Origin: Streptomyces longhuiensis
GTDB taxonomy: Bacteria > Actinomycetota > Actinomycetes > Streptomycetales > Streptomycetaceae
DNA: 64,000 nt
Reading direction: 5' to 3'
NCBI RefSeq assembly: GCF_020616555.1
Contig: NZ_CP085173.1
Location: 6,402,001-6,466,000, forward strand
The notes below the pieces were generated by a model, which worked only from the letters and a program-made list of their open reading frames with translations, was not told where the DNA came from and made no database searches. Shown piece by piece: positions 43,736-53,723 of this stretch (positions are counted from its first letter, which is position 1; each line of letters opens with the position of its first letter). The translations under genes were made by a program, and so were the position numbers.

Positions 43736-46294
43736 ATGATCGGCCGGCTGCGGGAGGGGTCGCCCGCGCGCATAGGTCCGTACGAGACGCTGGCCAGGCT
43801 CGGGGCGGGCGGCATGGGCGAGGTGTTCCTCGCCACCGACGGGCCGCGCGTCCCGGAGTCCCTGGTCGCCGTGAAGGCGATCCGCCGCGAGGTCGCGGGG
43901 GACCCGGCGTTCCGCGCCCGGTTCCGGCGTGAGATCGCCGTCGCCGCGTCGGTGACGAGCCCCTTCGTGGCGCGGCTCGTCGCCGGTGACGCCGACGCCG
44001 GGCAGCCCTGGCTCGCCACGGAGTACGTCCCCGGCCCGACCCTCGCCGAGGCGGTGCGCCGGCACGGGCCGCTGCCCGCGCCCGCCGTCCTCGCGCTCGG
44101 CGCCGGGATGGCACGCGCGCTGTCCGCGGTGCACGCCGCGGGCGCCCTGCACCGGGATCTGAAGCCGGCGAACGTCCTGCTCGGCGCCGACGGACCCAAA
44201 CTGATCGACTTCGGCGTCGCGCGCACCCCCGGCGCCACCACGATGACCTCGACCGGGCTGCTGGTCGGAACGCCCGGTTTCATGTCGCCGGAGCATGTCG
44301 CGGGCGGGCGGCACGTGGTGGCCGCCTCCGACGTGTTCTGTCTGGCCTCGGTCCTCGCCCACGCGGCGACCGGGCGCGACCCGTTCGGCGACGGCCCGGT
44401 GGCGGCGGTCCTCTACCGGGTCTCCCGCGCGGAGGCCGAACTCGACGGCGTGCGCGAGGAGTTGAGAGACGTTCTGGCCGGGTGTCTCGTTCAGGACCCC
44501 GGGGCGCGGCCCGGGCCGGAGGCACTCGCCGAGCGGTTCGCCGCCCTGGCCGGTTCCGGCGGGCCCGACGCCGGCTGGCCGGACCCCGTGGTGGAGTCGA
44601 TCGACGAGACGCGGCGGGACGTGGCGCACCTGTGCGCCGCCGGACAGCCCCTGCTGCCGCTCCCGCAGGACGGCGCGCCGGACGGCCGCACGCCCACGCG
44701 CACCCCCACCCGTACCCCGACGCAGGGCTCGACCCCGCCCGCCCTCGCGCCGCACGACCTGCCCACCATGGGCGCGGCCCGGCCCGCCGTCCCGCCGGCC
44801 GCACCCGCGCGCCGGGCCCTGAGCCGCCGTACCGTCCTCGCCACGGTCCTCGCGGTGGCCGTGGCGGGCGGAGCCGTCGGCGCGCTGCTCGCGCTGCGCG
44901 GCCCCGACACGGGCGACGAGGCCGGCGGCCCGGGCGGTCAGGGTGCCGGACCCACGCCCTCCACCACGCTCTCGCCCGCCGCGCTCGTCGCGCGGGCCGG
45001 GGTGGACAAGGCCGGGACGGACGACCGGAGCGGCTACGTCCCGCAGTTCCGGGAGCAGCGGCCCAAGGGCTGGAAGCCGTGGCGGGGCAGGCTCGGGCAC
45101 GCGCCGATGAGCTGCGCCGCCGACACCCGGGCCGTCGTCTGCCTGCTCACCGACGGGACGTACGTGGCGCTCGACGCGAGCAGCGGCAAGCGGCTGTGGA
45201 CGTCGGACGGGCGCTCGCCCGCGGACGGTGACGTCGGCGACGAGGCCTACATCAGTCCCTCCGGCAAGCTGTTCATGCCCGGCGACTCGCTGGCCCCGAC
45301 GGTCCGCGGCGGCACCGCGGTCATCGCCCACAAGGGCCGCCTCCAGGTGAGGGACTCCCGCTCGGGCGGCGTGCGCTGGTCGGCCGCGCCCGACGGCGGC
45401 ACGCACTTCACCGCGGCCCTGCTCACCGAGGAAGGCCGCCTCGTCACGTCCCAAGAGGGCTCGGCGGACGGCGTGGACGGACCGTCGGGCGCGAAGCTGA
45501 GGGTGTTCGGCCTGAAGGACGGCGTTCCCGGCTGGACCCACACGCTCAGCAGCGGCGATCTCGCCGGTGCCGAACTGGGCGCCTACACAGCCGACCTGGC
45601 CCACGGCGGGCTCGTCTACGCAGACGCGAAAGAGGGCGTCGTCGCACTCGACGAGCGGACCGGCACCCGGGTCGGCACCCCGTACGACAAGGGGCAGTGC
45701 CGCACCCTCATGGCGCAGGACGGACAGGTCCTGTGCACCCAGGTCCTGTCCGGCGACGGCTCCTTCGACGACCCCGACACCACGCCCCAGACCAGGGTCA
45801 CCCGCCTCGACTCCCGCACGCTCGCGGTCGAGGGCACCTTCGGCTTCAAGGCGCCTGCGGTGCAGCCGGACGGCTTCCCGGGGCTCGATGTCGTCGTGAG
45901 CGCGGTCGGACCCCGCGCCGCGGTCGCCTACGACACGACGAACGAGAAGCTCCTGGTCGCCGACGCGCGCCACGGGCGCGTCACCCGCAGGGAACCCCTC
46001 ACGACCGTCACCGACGTGATCAAGCGGCCGGTCTCGTCGGGACCGCTGATCACCGGCGACCACGCCCTGACCGCCGACAACACCACGCTGCGGTCCGTGC
46101 CGCTGGGGGCGAAGGGCAAGGCCCGCACGACGGTGATCCCGGGGGCACCCGGAAACCCGCAGGTGAAGGAGCACACCGACCCCGGCACGGTCATCGCCGA
46201 CTCGCCGCGGCCCCCGACGCTCCTGCTGCTCGGCGGGGTCGTGACGCTCGTCTACGACCAGGGGACCGTCGTGTCCCTGGAGATCCCGGCGTAG
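43736..46294 (+). CDS. Membrane Ser/Thr protein kinase with PQQ-like beta-propeller sensor
   Basis: An 852-residue bitopic kinase. The kinase domain (about 14-270) has the glycine loop GAGGMGEVF, Lys47 in VAVKAI, HRDLKPANVLL with Asp141, and DFG Asp158. A Pro/Thr-rich linker with RTPTRTPT repeats follows (about 316-330). One transmembrane helix (about 366-386) leads to an extracellular domain with repeated W-x-x-x-x-G/LDxxxG blades of PQQ type (LDASSGKRLWTSDG, DERTGTRVG). The ATG at 43736 is used; the RBS is a G-rich run. It is followed 38 bases later by a paralogue. The sensed ligand is unknown. Confidence 0.88.
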   Translation: MIGRLREGSPARIGPYETLARLGAGGMGEVFLATDGPRVPESLVAVKAIRREVAGDPAFRARFRREIAVAASVTSPFVARLVAGDADAGQPWLATEYVPGPTLAEAVRRHGPLPAPAVLALGAGMARALSAVHAAGALHRDLKPANVLLGADGPKLIDFGVARTPGATTMTSTGLLVGTPGFMSPEHVAGGRHVVAASDVFCLASVLAHAATGRDPFGDGPVAAVLYRVSRAEAELDGVREELRDVLAGCLVQDPGARPGPEALAERFAALAGSGGPDAGWPDPVVESIDETRRDVAHLCAAGQPLLPLPQDGAPDGRTPTRTPTRTPTQGSTPPALAPHDLPTMGAARPAVPPAAPARRALSRRTVLATVLAVAVAGGAVGALLALRGPDTGDEAGGPGGQGAGPTPSTTLSPAALVARAGVDKAGTDDRSGYVPQFREQRPKGWKPWRGRLGHAPMSCAADTRAVVCLLTDGTYVALDASSGKRLWTSDGRSPADGDVGDEAYISPSGKLFMPGDSLAPTVRGGTAVIAHKGRLQVRDSRSGGVRWSAAPDGGTHFTAALLTEEGRLVTSQEGSADGVDGPSGAKLRVFGLKDGVPGWTHTLSSGDLAGAELGAYTADLAHGGLVYADAKEGVVALDERTGTRVGTPYDKGQCRTLMAQDGQVLCTQVLSGDGSFDDPDTTPQTRVTRLDSRTLAVEGTFGFKAPAVQPDGFPGLDVVVSAVGPRAAVAYDTTNEKLLVADARHGRVTRREPLTTVTDVIKRPVSSGPLITGDHALTADNTTLRSVPLGAKGKARTTVIPGAPGNPQVKEHTDPGTVIADSPRPPTLLLLGGVVTLVYDQGTVVSLEIPA

Positions 46295-46332
46295 TCACGC
46301 GTCCCGCACCGCCCCGGTCCTTGGAGGATCCG

Positions 46333-48639
46333 TTGCTCGACCCGCTGCCCGGGCCCCCGCGGCACATCGGCCCCTACCGGCTGCTCGCCCTCATCGGCGC
46401 GGGCGGCATGGGCGAGGTGTACCTGGCACGGGAACACCGGCCGGGGGCACCGCTCGTCGCCGTCAAGACGGTCAGGGCGGACCTCGACATCGACCGCGAG
46501 TTCCGGATCAGGTTCCGCCGCGAGATCGCCGCCGCGCGTGCCGTCTCCGGCCCTGGCACGGCCGCGCTCCTCGACGGGGACGCCGACACCGAAGTGCCCT
46601 GGCTGGCCACGGAGTACGTGCCCGGGCCCGCGCTCGCCGAGACGGTCGCCCGCTGCGGTCCGCTGCCCGTCCCCGCGGTGCGCGCCCTCGGCGCCCGACT
46701 CGCCCGCGCCCTCGCCGCCGTGCACGCGGCGCACGTCCTGCACCGGGACCTCAAACCCGGCAACGTCCTGCTCACGCCCGGGGGCCCCAGGCTCATCGAC
46801 TTCGGCATCGCGCAGGCCTTCGAGGCCACGGCGCTCACGGCCGCGGGGATGGTCGTCGGCACCCCCGGATTCATGGCGCCCGAACAGATCGAGGGCAGCC
46901 ACGCCGTCGTGCCCGCCTCGGACGTCTTCGCGCTCGGCGCCGTGCTCTGCCACGCCGCCACGGGCCGGGGCCCCTTCGACGACCCCGAACTCGCGTCGGT
47001 CATCTTCCGCATCACCCAGGGGGACGCGGACCTGTCGGCGGTCCCGGAGGCGCTGCGCGAGACGGTCGCCGCGTGCCTGCGGGTGGCGCCGGAGGAGCGT
47101 CCCGGCGCGGCGGAGCTCGCACGGCGGCTCGACCCGGGCCCCGCCGACGCCCCGGTGCCCTGGCCCACCGAGGTGCTCTCGCTCTTCGCCGAGCACCGGG
47201 AGGCCGTGGCCCGCTGCGAACAGGACGTGGCCGCACGGTCGTTCGCGGCGGCCGACACGGCGACCGGGACCGGACCCACGCCGCCCGCCACACCTTCGAT
47301 GCCTGAGGCACCCCCGGCCCCGCCCGGCCGCGGGACGCCCCGCCGCTGGCCGTGGCTGGTCGCGGCCGCGGTCGTCGGAGCCGCGGTGGCGGTCGCGGCG
47401 GTCGTCCTGCCGGGTGGGGGCGGCACGGGCGCGGACGGTGGCACGTCACCCGGACACGAAGGCTCCAGGCCCCCGGGCGCCTCCCGCGTCGTCACCGCCT
47501 ACGGATCCGCCGACCGGTCAGGAGAGTTCGGCACGGTCGGCACCCGGGCCTCCGCCCGCCCCGACGGATGGAAGCCCTGGTCCGTGGACCGCCCCGCCGC
47601 CCTGGACGACCGAGGCCGCGGCTGCGTGCTGGTCCTGCCGCGGCTGATCTGCCGCGACAGCAAGGGCGCGGCGGCCGCGTTCGACGCCGCGAGCGGCCGG
47701 GGCGGCTGGACGTCCCGCGGGTTCACGGCCGGACCCGACGACCTCCAGGGCATCCAGGAGCTGCCGCCCGAGAGCGACGGCACCCGCGTGTTCGTGCCCA
47801 GCGAGCTCGGAGTCACCGGTGTCGACGCCGCGACCGGCACCGTCCGCTGGCGCCACCGCCTGCCCCGGTACACCGGCCTGCTCGCCCTGGCGTACGCGAA
47901 GGGCGTCGTCTACACCGCCGAGTTCGCCATGACTCCCGGCACCCGCATGTCCCGCAGCACGGTCGTGCGGGCCCGGCGCGCCTCCGACGGAAACGAGCTG
48001 TGGCGGACCGCCGCGCTGCCCAAGCCGCAGGGCCCGCTCCTGACCGGCGACGGCCGGGTCTACCTGGCCGCCGAGGGCGGCGGAGTGCTCGCCCTCTCCA
48101 CGAAGGACGGCTCCCGCGCCGCCTCCGCGCCCACCGCCACCTGCTTCGCCCTCCTGCGCCACGCGTCGTCCGTCCTGTGCTGGGACCTCGAACACCCGGG
48201 TGTACGGGAACTCGACGGCCGCACCCTCGCCACCCGGCGCACCGTCGCGGCCGACGCGCGGCCCACGCTGCCCGGACCCGTCGTCGGCGCGGACGGCGTG
48301 CTCGTCGTGCCGGCCGGCAACGAGGACGCGTCGGACCCCGTCGACCACTTCCTCACGGCGTACGACTGGCGCACCGGCCGGCGCCTGTGGCACTACGGCG
48401 CGCCCCAGGAGACCGCCGGCCTCGCCCTCGCGGGCAAACGGGTGCTGTCCTTCGGCGCGTACGCCCTCGAAGGGCGGAACACCTCGGGCGACGTCGACAC
48501 GCTCCGCAAGAGGGACACCCCGCGCACCGGGTCGGGGACCGGGGCGACGGCCATACACCTGGGCCAACCCCTTTATCTGGGCGGCGCGTTGTTCGCCGAC
48601 ACCGACGAGGGCAAGGTCGTCTCCGGTTACGCCCCGTGA
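46333..48639 (+). CDS. Membrane Ser/Thr protein kinase with PQQ-like sensor (paralogue)
   Basis: A 768-residue kinase built like its neighbour. Kinase domain with GAGGMGEVY, Lys45 in VAVKTV, HRDLKPGNVLL with Asp139, and DFG Asp156. One transmembrane helix (about 338-360, WPWLVAAAVVGAAVAVAAVVL) is followed by a beta-propeller with repeats such as DAATGTVRWRHRL and RTGRRLWHYG. No ATG or GTG fits. A TTG at 46333 with GGAGG six bases upstream is the best start. Tandem duplication with 43736-46294 is evident from shared EYVPGPxLAE and APASDVF-like segments. Probably one transcript. Confidence 0.86.
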   Translation: MLDPLPGPPRHIGPYRLLALIGAGGMGEVYLAREHRPGAPLVAVKTVRADLDIDREFRIRFRREIAAARAVSGPGTAALLDGDADTEVPWLATEYVPGPALAETVARCGPLPVPAVRALGARLARALAAVHAAHVLHRDLKPGNVLLTPGGPRLIDFGIAQAFEATALTAAGMVVGTPGFMAPEQIEGSHAVVPASDVFALGAVLCHAATGRGPFDDPELASVIFRITQGDADLSAVPEALRETVAACLRVAPEERPGAAELARRLDPGPADAPVPWPTEVLSLFAEHREAVARCEQDVAARSFAAADTATGTGPTPPATPSMPEAPPAPPGRGTPRRWPWLVAAAVVGAAVAVAAVVLPGGGGTGADGGTSPGHEGSRPPGASRVVTAYGSADRSGEFGTVGTRASARPDGWKPWSVDRPAALDDRGRGCVLVLPRLICRDSKGAAAAFDAASGRGGWTSRGFTAGPDDLQGIQELPPESDGTRVFVPSELGVTGVDAATGTVRWRHRLPRYTGLLALAYAKGVVYTAEFAMTPGTRMSRSTVVRARRASDGNELWRTAALPKPQGPLLTGDGRVYLAAEGGGVLALSTKDGSRAASAPTATCFALLRHASSVLCWDLEHPGVRELDGRTLATRRTVAADARPTLPGPVVGADGVLVVPAGNEDASDPVDHFLTAYDWRTGRRLWHYGAPQETAGLALAGKRVLSFGAYALEGRNTSGDVDTLRKRDTPRTGSGTGATAIHLGQPLYLGGALFADTDEGKVVSGYAP

Positions 48640-48837
48640 CCTCGCTCCGGCCGCCGCCGACCCCCGCGTACCGCCGGGAACCGGGTGACACGGGGGACTT
48701 CGCGACTCCGTGCGCCGTGGTAGCCGGAGCCCGGTGGCCGTACCGTCGGAGGTGACAGCCGGAGGCCGCGCGACGGAGCGTGTCCTCCTCGCACGTGTGC
48801 GCGTATGCCCGCCGCGTCCCCCTACAGAGGTGAGAAC

Positions 48838-51450
48838 GTGAAGGCCATCCGTCGATTCACCGTTCGTCCCGTCCTGCCCGAGCCCCTCGCCCCCCTCCAC
48901 GAGCTGGCCCGTAACCTGCGCTGGTCCTGGCACACCGGGACGCGCGACCTCTTCCAGGCCGTGGACCCGGGGCGCTGGAACGCGTCCGACGGGGACCCGG
49001 TGCGGCTCCTCGGCGCCGTGCCGCACGCGCGGCTCGCCGAACTCGCGTCCGACGAGGGCTTCCTGCGCCTGCTCGGCGAGGCCGCGGACGACCTCAGGTC
49101 CTATGTGGAGGGCGACCGCTGGTACCAGAAGCAGAGCGGTGGCCTGCCCGCCGCCATCGGATACTTCTCGCCCGAGTTCGGCATCACCGCCGCTCTGCCG
49201 CAGTACTCCGGCGGCCTCGGCATCCTCGCCGGCGACCACCTGAAGGCGGCCAGCGACCTCGGGGTGCCACTGATCGGCGTAGGGCTCCTCTACCGGCACG
49301 GCTACTTCCGGCAGTCCCTGTCCAGGGACGGCTGGCAGCAGGAGCACTATCCCGTCCTCGACCCGCACGAACTGCCGCTGACCCCGCTGCGCGAACCGGA
49401 CGGCACCGACTGCCGCGTCGCGCTCGCCCTGCCCGGCGGCGGCCGGCTGCTCGCCCGCGTCTGGCAGGCGCAGGTCGGCCGTGTGCCCCTGCTCCTCCTC
49501 GACTCGGACGTCGAGGAGAACGGCCCCCGCGAACGCGACGTCACCGACCGGCTCTACGGCGGCGGCAGCGAACACCGGCTCCTCCAGGAAATGCTGCTCG
49601 GCATCGGCGGGGTGCGGGCCGTGCGCGCCTACTGCCGCCTCACCGGCCACCCCGAGCCCGAGGTGTTCCACACGAACGAGGGACACGCCGGATTCCTCGG
49701 GGTCGAGCGGATCCACGAGCTCGCCGGACGCGGCGTGGACTTCGACGCCGCCATCGAAGCCGTACGCGCCGGGACCGTCTTCACCACGCACACTCCCGTC
49801 CCGGCCGGTATCGACCGCTTCGACCGGGAGCTCGTCGCCCGTCACTTCGGGCCCGGCGCCGAACTCCCCGGCATCGACGCCGCACGCATCCTGGGCCTCG
49901 GCACGGAGACGTACGCGGGCGGCGACCCGAGCGTCTTCAACATGGCCGTGATGGGCCTGCGCCTCGCCCAGCGCGCCAACGGCGTCTCCACCCTGCACGG
50001 CAGGGTCAGCCGCGAGATGTTCTCGGGCCTGTGGCCGGGCTTCGACCCGGAGGAGGTCCCCATCACGTCCGTCACCAACGGCGTGCACGCCCCGACCTGG
50101 GTGGCCCCCGAGGTCCTGCGGCTCGGCGCCCGCCACCTCGGTGAGCAGCGCACCCTGGACGCGCTGGTCGTCGGCGGTTCCGACCGCTGGGACTCCGTCA
50201 CCGAGATCGCCGACCAGGACATCTGGGAGCTGCGCCGTGAGCTGCGCGGCCGCCTCGTGGACGAGGTGCGCGAGCGCCTCACCGCGTCCTGGCGCCAGCG
50301 CGGCGCGGGCGCGGCGGAACTCGGCTGGATCGACGGGGTGCTCGACCCCGACGTCCTCACCATCGGCTTCGCCCGCCGCGTCCCCTCCTACAAGCGGCTC
50401 ACGCTGATGCTGCGCGACCCGGACCGCCTGAGGCGCCTCCTCCTCGACCCGGACCGGCCCGTCCAGATCGTCGTCGCGGGCAAGGCACACCCGGCCGACG
50501 ACGGCGGCAAGCGCCTCGTGCAGGAGCTGGTGCGCTTCACCGACGACCCGCGGGTGCGCCACCGCATCGTGTTCCTGCCGGACTACGGCATGGCCATGGC
50601 GCAGAAGCTCTACCCCGGCTGCGACATCTGGCTCAACAATCCGCTGCGTCCCCTGGAGGCCTGCGGGACGTCCGGCATGAAGGCCGCCCTGAACGGCTGC
50701 CTCAACCTCTCCGTCCTCGACGGCTGGTGGGACGAGTGGTTCACGCCCGACTTCGGCTGGGCGATCCCCACCGCGGACGGCACCGCGACCGACGAGCAGC
50801 GGCGCGACGACCTGGAGGCCGCTGCCCTCTACGACCTGGTCGAGCGCAGGGTCGCGCCCTGCTTCTACGAGCGCGGCCCCGAAGGGCTGCCCGACCGCTG
50901 GATCGAGATGGTCCGCCGCACCCTCACCCATCTGGGCCCGAAGGTGCTCGCCGGGCGCATGGTCCGCGAGTACGTCGAGAAGCTGTACGCGCCCGCGGCC
51001 CGCTCCGGCCGCGCCCTCACCCCCGACGCGGCGCGCGAACTCGCCCGGTGGAAGTCGAGGGTCCGCGCGTCCTGGCCACGGGTGGCCGTCGACCACGTGG
51101 AGGCGTCGACGTCCGCGGCCGAGCTCGGCGCGACGCTGGTGCTCCGCGTGCGGGTGGCGCTCGACGAGCTCGGCCCCGAGGACGTCGAGGTCCAGGCGGT
51201 GGCCGGCCGCGTCGACTCGGGCGACCGCATCACCGACGCGACGACGGTGGCCCTGAAACCGGCCGGCGGCCCGGACCTGGACGGCCGCTGGGCGTACGAG
51301 GGGCCGCTCTCCCTCGACCGCACGGGCCCCTACGGCTACACGGTCCGTATCCTGCCCGCCCACCGGCTGCTCGCCTCACCGGCGGAGACGGGCCTGGTGA
51401 CCGTCCCCTCGGAGGCGACCGCGGAGGCCGCGGGGGTCCTCATGCGCTGA
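48838..51450 (+). CDS. glgP: Alpha-glucan (glycogen) phosphorylase
   Basis: An 870-residue GT35 enzyme releasing glucose-1-phosphate from alpha-glucan. Parts seen: an N-terminal DUF3417-like region (ARNLRWSWHTGTRDLFQ), AYFSPEFGI-like YFSPEFGITAALPQYSGGLG, HTNEGHAGFL, and the pyridoxal-phosphate site EACGTSGMKAALNGCLN with the Schiff-base Lys. The GTG at 48838 with AGAGGTGAG upstream gives VKAIRRFTVRPVLPEPL. It counterbalances the GlgE operon 7 kb to the left. The 198 bases upstream hold no other gene. Confidence 0.94.
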   Translation: MKAIRRFTVRPVLPEPLAPLHELARNLRWSWHTGTRDLFQAVDPGRWNASDGDPVRLLGAVPHARLAELASDEGFLRLLGEAADDLRSYVEGDRWYQKQSGGLPAAIGYFSPEFGITAALPQYSGGLGILAGDHLKAASDLGVPLIGVGLLYRHGYFRQSLSRDGWQQEHYPVLDPHELPLTPLREPDGTDCRVALALPGGGRLLARVWQAQVGRVPLLLLDSDVEENGPRERDVTDRLYGGGSEHRLLQEMLLGIGGVRAVRAYCRLTGHPEPEVFHTNEGHAGFLGVERIHELAGRGVDFDAAIEAVRAGTVFTTHTPVPAGIDRFDRELVARHFGPGAELPGIDAARILGLGTETYAGGDPSVFNMAVMGLRLAQRANGVSTLHGRVSREMFSGLWPGFDPEEVPITSVTNGVHAPTWVAPEVLRLGARHLGEQRTLDALVVGGSDRWDSVTEIADQDIWELRRELRGRLVDEVRERLTASWRQRGAGAAELGWIDGVLDPDVLTIGFARRVPSYKRLTLMLRDPDRLRRLLLDPDRPVQIVVAGKAHPADDGGKRLVQELVRFTDDPRVRHRIVFLPDYGMAMAQKLYPGCDIWLNNPLRPLEACGTSGMKAALNGCLNLSVLDGWWDEWFTPDFGWAIPTADGTATDEQRRDDLEAAALYDLVERRVAPCFYERGPEGLPDRWIEMVRRTLTHLGPKVLAGRMVREYVEKLYAPAARSGRALTPDAARELARWKSRVRASWPRVAVDHVEASTSAAELGATLVLRVRVALDELGPEDVEVQAVAGRVDSGDRITDATTVALKPAGGPDLDGRWAYEGPLSLDRTGPYGYTVRILPAHRLLASPAETGLVTVPSEATAEAAGVLMR

Positions 51451-51533
51451 GGACGCGCTGAGGACGCACGGCGGACGCCTTCAGGGGCGGCCGGATGGTC
51501 GGCGGCGTCGTGGGTCTCGGCGAAGATGGACCC

Positions 51534-52055
51534 ATGACCGAGATCCAGACGCCCCGCCTCCTGCTCCGCCGCTGGTCCGACGACGACCTCGTGGCCCTCT
51601 CCGAGATCCAGGCGGACCCGGAGGTCATGCGCCGGGTCGGCGACGGCGGGCCGCGCGACCTGGAGCGGACGGCCGAGGACATCGAGCGCTGGGAGGAGGA
51701 CTGGGACGAGGAGGGCTTCGGCCCGTTCGCCGTCGAACTCCTCGCCTCCGGCGAGCTGGCCGGCGTCGTCGGCCTCTCGGTGTCGGAGCTCCAGCCCGGC
51801 ATCGAGATCAACTGGTGGCTGGGCCGCCAGTTCTGGGGCCAGGGCTACGCCTCCGAGGCCGCCCAGGCCACCTTGGAGTTCGCCCTCCAGGACCGCGGCG
51901 TCGACCGGGTCGTCGCCCTGATCCGGCCGGGCGACACGGGGTCGGAGAACATCGCCCGCAAGCTGGGCATGACGGAGGGACACGAGTTCGCGCACCCGAA
52001 GCACGGCTACCCGCTCCAGGTGCACGAGATCGACCTCACGGAATACGAGAGCTGA
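51534..52055 (+). CDS. GNAT family N-acetyltransferase
   Basis: A 173-residue acetyl-CoA-dependent acetyltransferase of the RimJ/RimL-like Acetyltransf_3 type. It begins TPRLLLRRWSDDDLVALSEIQADPEVMRRVG. It has the acetyl-CoA loop region WWLGRQFWGQGYASEAAQATLEFAL and the C-terminal NIARKLGMTEGHEFAHP. The ATG at 51534 has a weak GAAGATGGA upstream. The acceptor is unknown. A hairpin follows at 52064. Confidence 0.88.
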   Translation: MTEIQTPRLLLRRWSDDDLVALSEIQADPEVMRRVGDGGPRDLERTAEDIERWEEDWDEEGFGPFAVELLASGELAGVVGLSVSELQPGIEINWWLGRQFWGQGYASEAAQATLEFALQDRGVDRVVALIRPGDTGSENIARKLGMTEGHEFAHPKHGYPLQVHEIDLTEYES

Positions 52056-52063
52056 CGCGCGAA

Positions 52064-52093
52064 GGGGGCGGCACCGACACCGGCGCCGCCCCC
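52064..52093. terminator. Hairpin between convergent acetyltransferase and protease genes
   Basis: GGGGGCGGC (52064-52072) pairs perfectly with GCCGCCCCC (52085-52093) across a 12-base loop, between two convergent stops. No T tract is seen. Confidence 0.6.
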
Positions 52094-52112
52094 GACCTGC
52101 CCGCGTCCTACG

Positions 52113-53696
52113 TCACTTGACGTTGACCGCGGCCCACGCCCGGTCGACCGCCTTGTACTCCGCCGAGTCGGCGCCGTACAGGTCGGACGCCGCGCTCAGC
52201 GTGCCCTTGCGCGCGTTGGCGTAGTCCGTGTTCGTCGTGAAGTACGACGTCAGGGCCTTGAACCAGATCTTCTCGGCCTTGTCGCGGCCGATGCCCGCGG
52301 CCGGCTGGCCGTCCGCGGTCGGGGAGTCGTACGAGACCCCGTTGATCTCCTTCTTCCCGCTGCCCTCCGACAGCAGGTAGAAGAAGTGGTTCGCGATGCC
52401 CGACGAGTAGTGCACGTCGACGTTGCCCGCGCCGCTCTTCCAGTTGTCCAGGGACGCGCCGTCCTTGCTGGGCTTGTCCATGTAGCGCAGCGGGGTGCCG
52501 TCGCCGTTGATGTCGATCTTCTCGCCGATGAGGTAGTCACCGACGTCCTTGGCGTTGTTCGCGTGGAACTCGACCGCGGTGCCGAAGATGTCGGACGTGG
52601 CCTCGTTCAGACCGCCGGACTCACCGCTGTAGATGAGGCCCGCGGTCGCCGCGGTGACGCCGTGCGACATCTCGTGGCCCGCCACGTCGATCGACGTGAG
52701 GGGCTTCTTGTCGCCCTCGCCGTCGCCGTACGTCATGCAGAAGCAGCTGTCGTCCCAGAACGCGTTGACGTACGCGTTGCCGTAGTGCACCCGCGAGTAC
52801 GCGCCCTTGCCGTCGCCGTTGATGCCGCTGCGGCCCTGGACGTCCTTGTAGTAGTCCCACGTCACCTGGGCGCCGTAGGCGGCGTCGACCGCTGCCGTGG
52901 CCGCGTCGTTGGTGGTGCCGTCGCCCCACTTGTCGTCCGCGTCGGTGAACAGCGTGCCCTTGCCGGACGACCCGTGCTTGAGGTCGTACGTGCTGTGGCC
53001 GCCGCGCTCCGCATCCGTGAGGGCGTACGAGGAGCCGGACTTGGTGGAGCCGACGGTGACGCTGCCGCTGTACTGGCTCTCGCCGGCGCCGGTGTGGATC
53101 GCGTCCCACTCGAAGATCTTCTTGCCGGTCGCGGCGTCCGTGACGACGTGCAGCTTGCGCGGCGTGCCGTCCTTCTGCGTGCCGGTGACGACCTTCTCGT
53201 AGGCGAGGCGCGGGGTGCCCGACGCCGCCCAGACCACCTTGCGGGCGCCCTCGGGGACGGCCTTGAGGGAGGCGGAGGCCGTGGCCACCGCGATTCTCTT
53301 CGAGGTCGCGCGGGTGACGCCCTCGGACTTGCCGGCCTTGGACTCGTGCACGACCAGGTCGCCGCCGAGGACCGGGAGTCCGTCGTAGGTGCGCTCGTAG
53401 CGGGTGTGCGTCGCGCCGTCGCGGTCCTTGACCACGTCACGGACGACGAGCTTCTCCTTGGAGCCGAGCTTCAGCTCCTTCGCCGTCTCGGCCTTCTTCG
53501 CGTCGGCGTCCTGGAGGAGGCCGGCGCGGGCGGCGCCCGAGAGCTTCATGGGCGCGCCGGCGGGCGTCGCGTCGGCCACGGGCTGAGCGGACGCGCCGGT
53601 GGTCATTCCGGCGGTCAGCAGGGCTCCGGCGGCAACTGCGGTGGCTATGGCCAGAGTCGAACGCTTCTTGGTGAAGCGCGCTATGTGGGGGGTCAC
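52113..53696 (-). CDS. Secreted M4 family neutral metalloprotease (thermolysin-like)
   Basis: A 527-residue preproprotease. Signal peptide: KKRSTLAIATAVAAGALLTAG with ASA cleavage near residue 37. An FTP/PepSY propeptide follows (about 45-190, TRYERTYDGLPVLGGDLVVH). The catalytic domain has zinc motif HEMSH with the third ligand Glu in GGLNEATSD and the catalytic His in NVDVHYSSGIANHFFYLL. The GTG at 53696 with AAGGAG six bases upstream is used. It is a paralogue of the protease at 53989, lacking its C-terminal extension. It shares an upstream promoter element with it. Confidence 0.93.
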   Translation of the reverse strand: MTPHIARFTKKRSTLAIATAVAAGALLTAGMTTGASAQPVADATPAGAPMKLSGAARAGLLQDADAKKAETAKELKLGSKEKLVVRDVVKDRDGATHTRYERTYDGLPVLGGDLVVHESKAGKSEGVTRATSKRIAVATASASLKAVPEGARKVVWAASGTPRLAYEKVVTGTQKDGTPRKLHVVTDAATGKKIFEWDAIHTGAGESQYSGSVTVGSTKSGSSYALTDAERGGHSTYDLKHGSSGKGTLFTDADDKWGDGTTNDAATAAVDAAYGAQVTWDYYKDVQGRSGINGDGKGAYSRVHYGNAYVNAFWDDSCFCMTYGDGEGDKKPLTSIDVAGHEMSHGVTAATAGLIYSGESGGLNEATSDIFGTAVEFHANNAKDVGDYLIGEKIDINGDGTPLRYMDKPSKDGASLDNWKSGAGNVDVHYSSGIANHFFYLLSEGSGKKEINGVSYDSPTADGQPAAGIGRDKAEKIWFKALTSYFTTNTDYANARKGTLSAASDLYGADSAEYKAVDRAWAAVNVK

Positions 53697-53723
53697 GCAA
53701 GCTCCTTGTGTGTGGGGTAAGAG

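Noticed and set aside
46295..46332. Continuous reading frame joining the two kinase genes into one protein
   Set aside because: The second kinase frame is open through the end of the first gene but in a different frame from it. The first ends at TAG 46292-46294, and a good GGAGG precedes TTG 46333.
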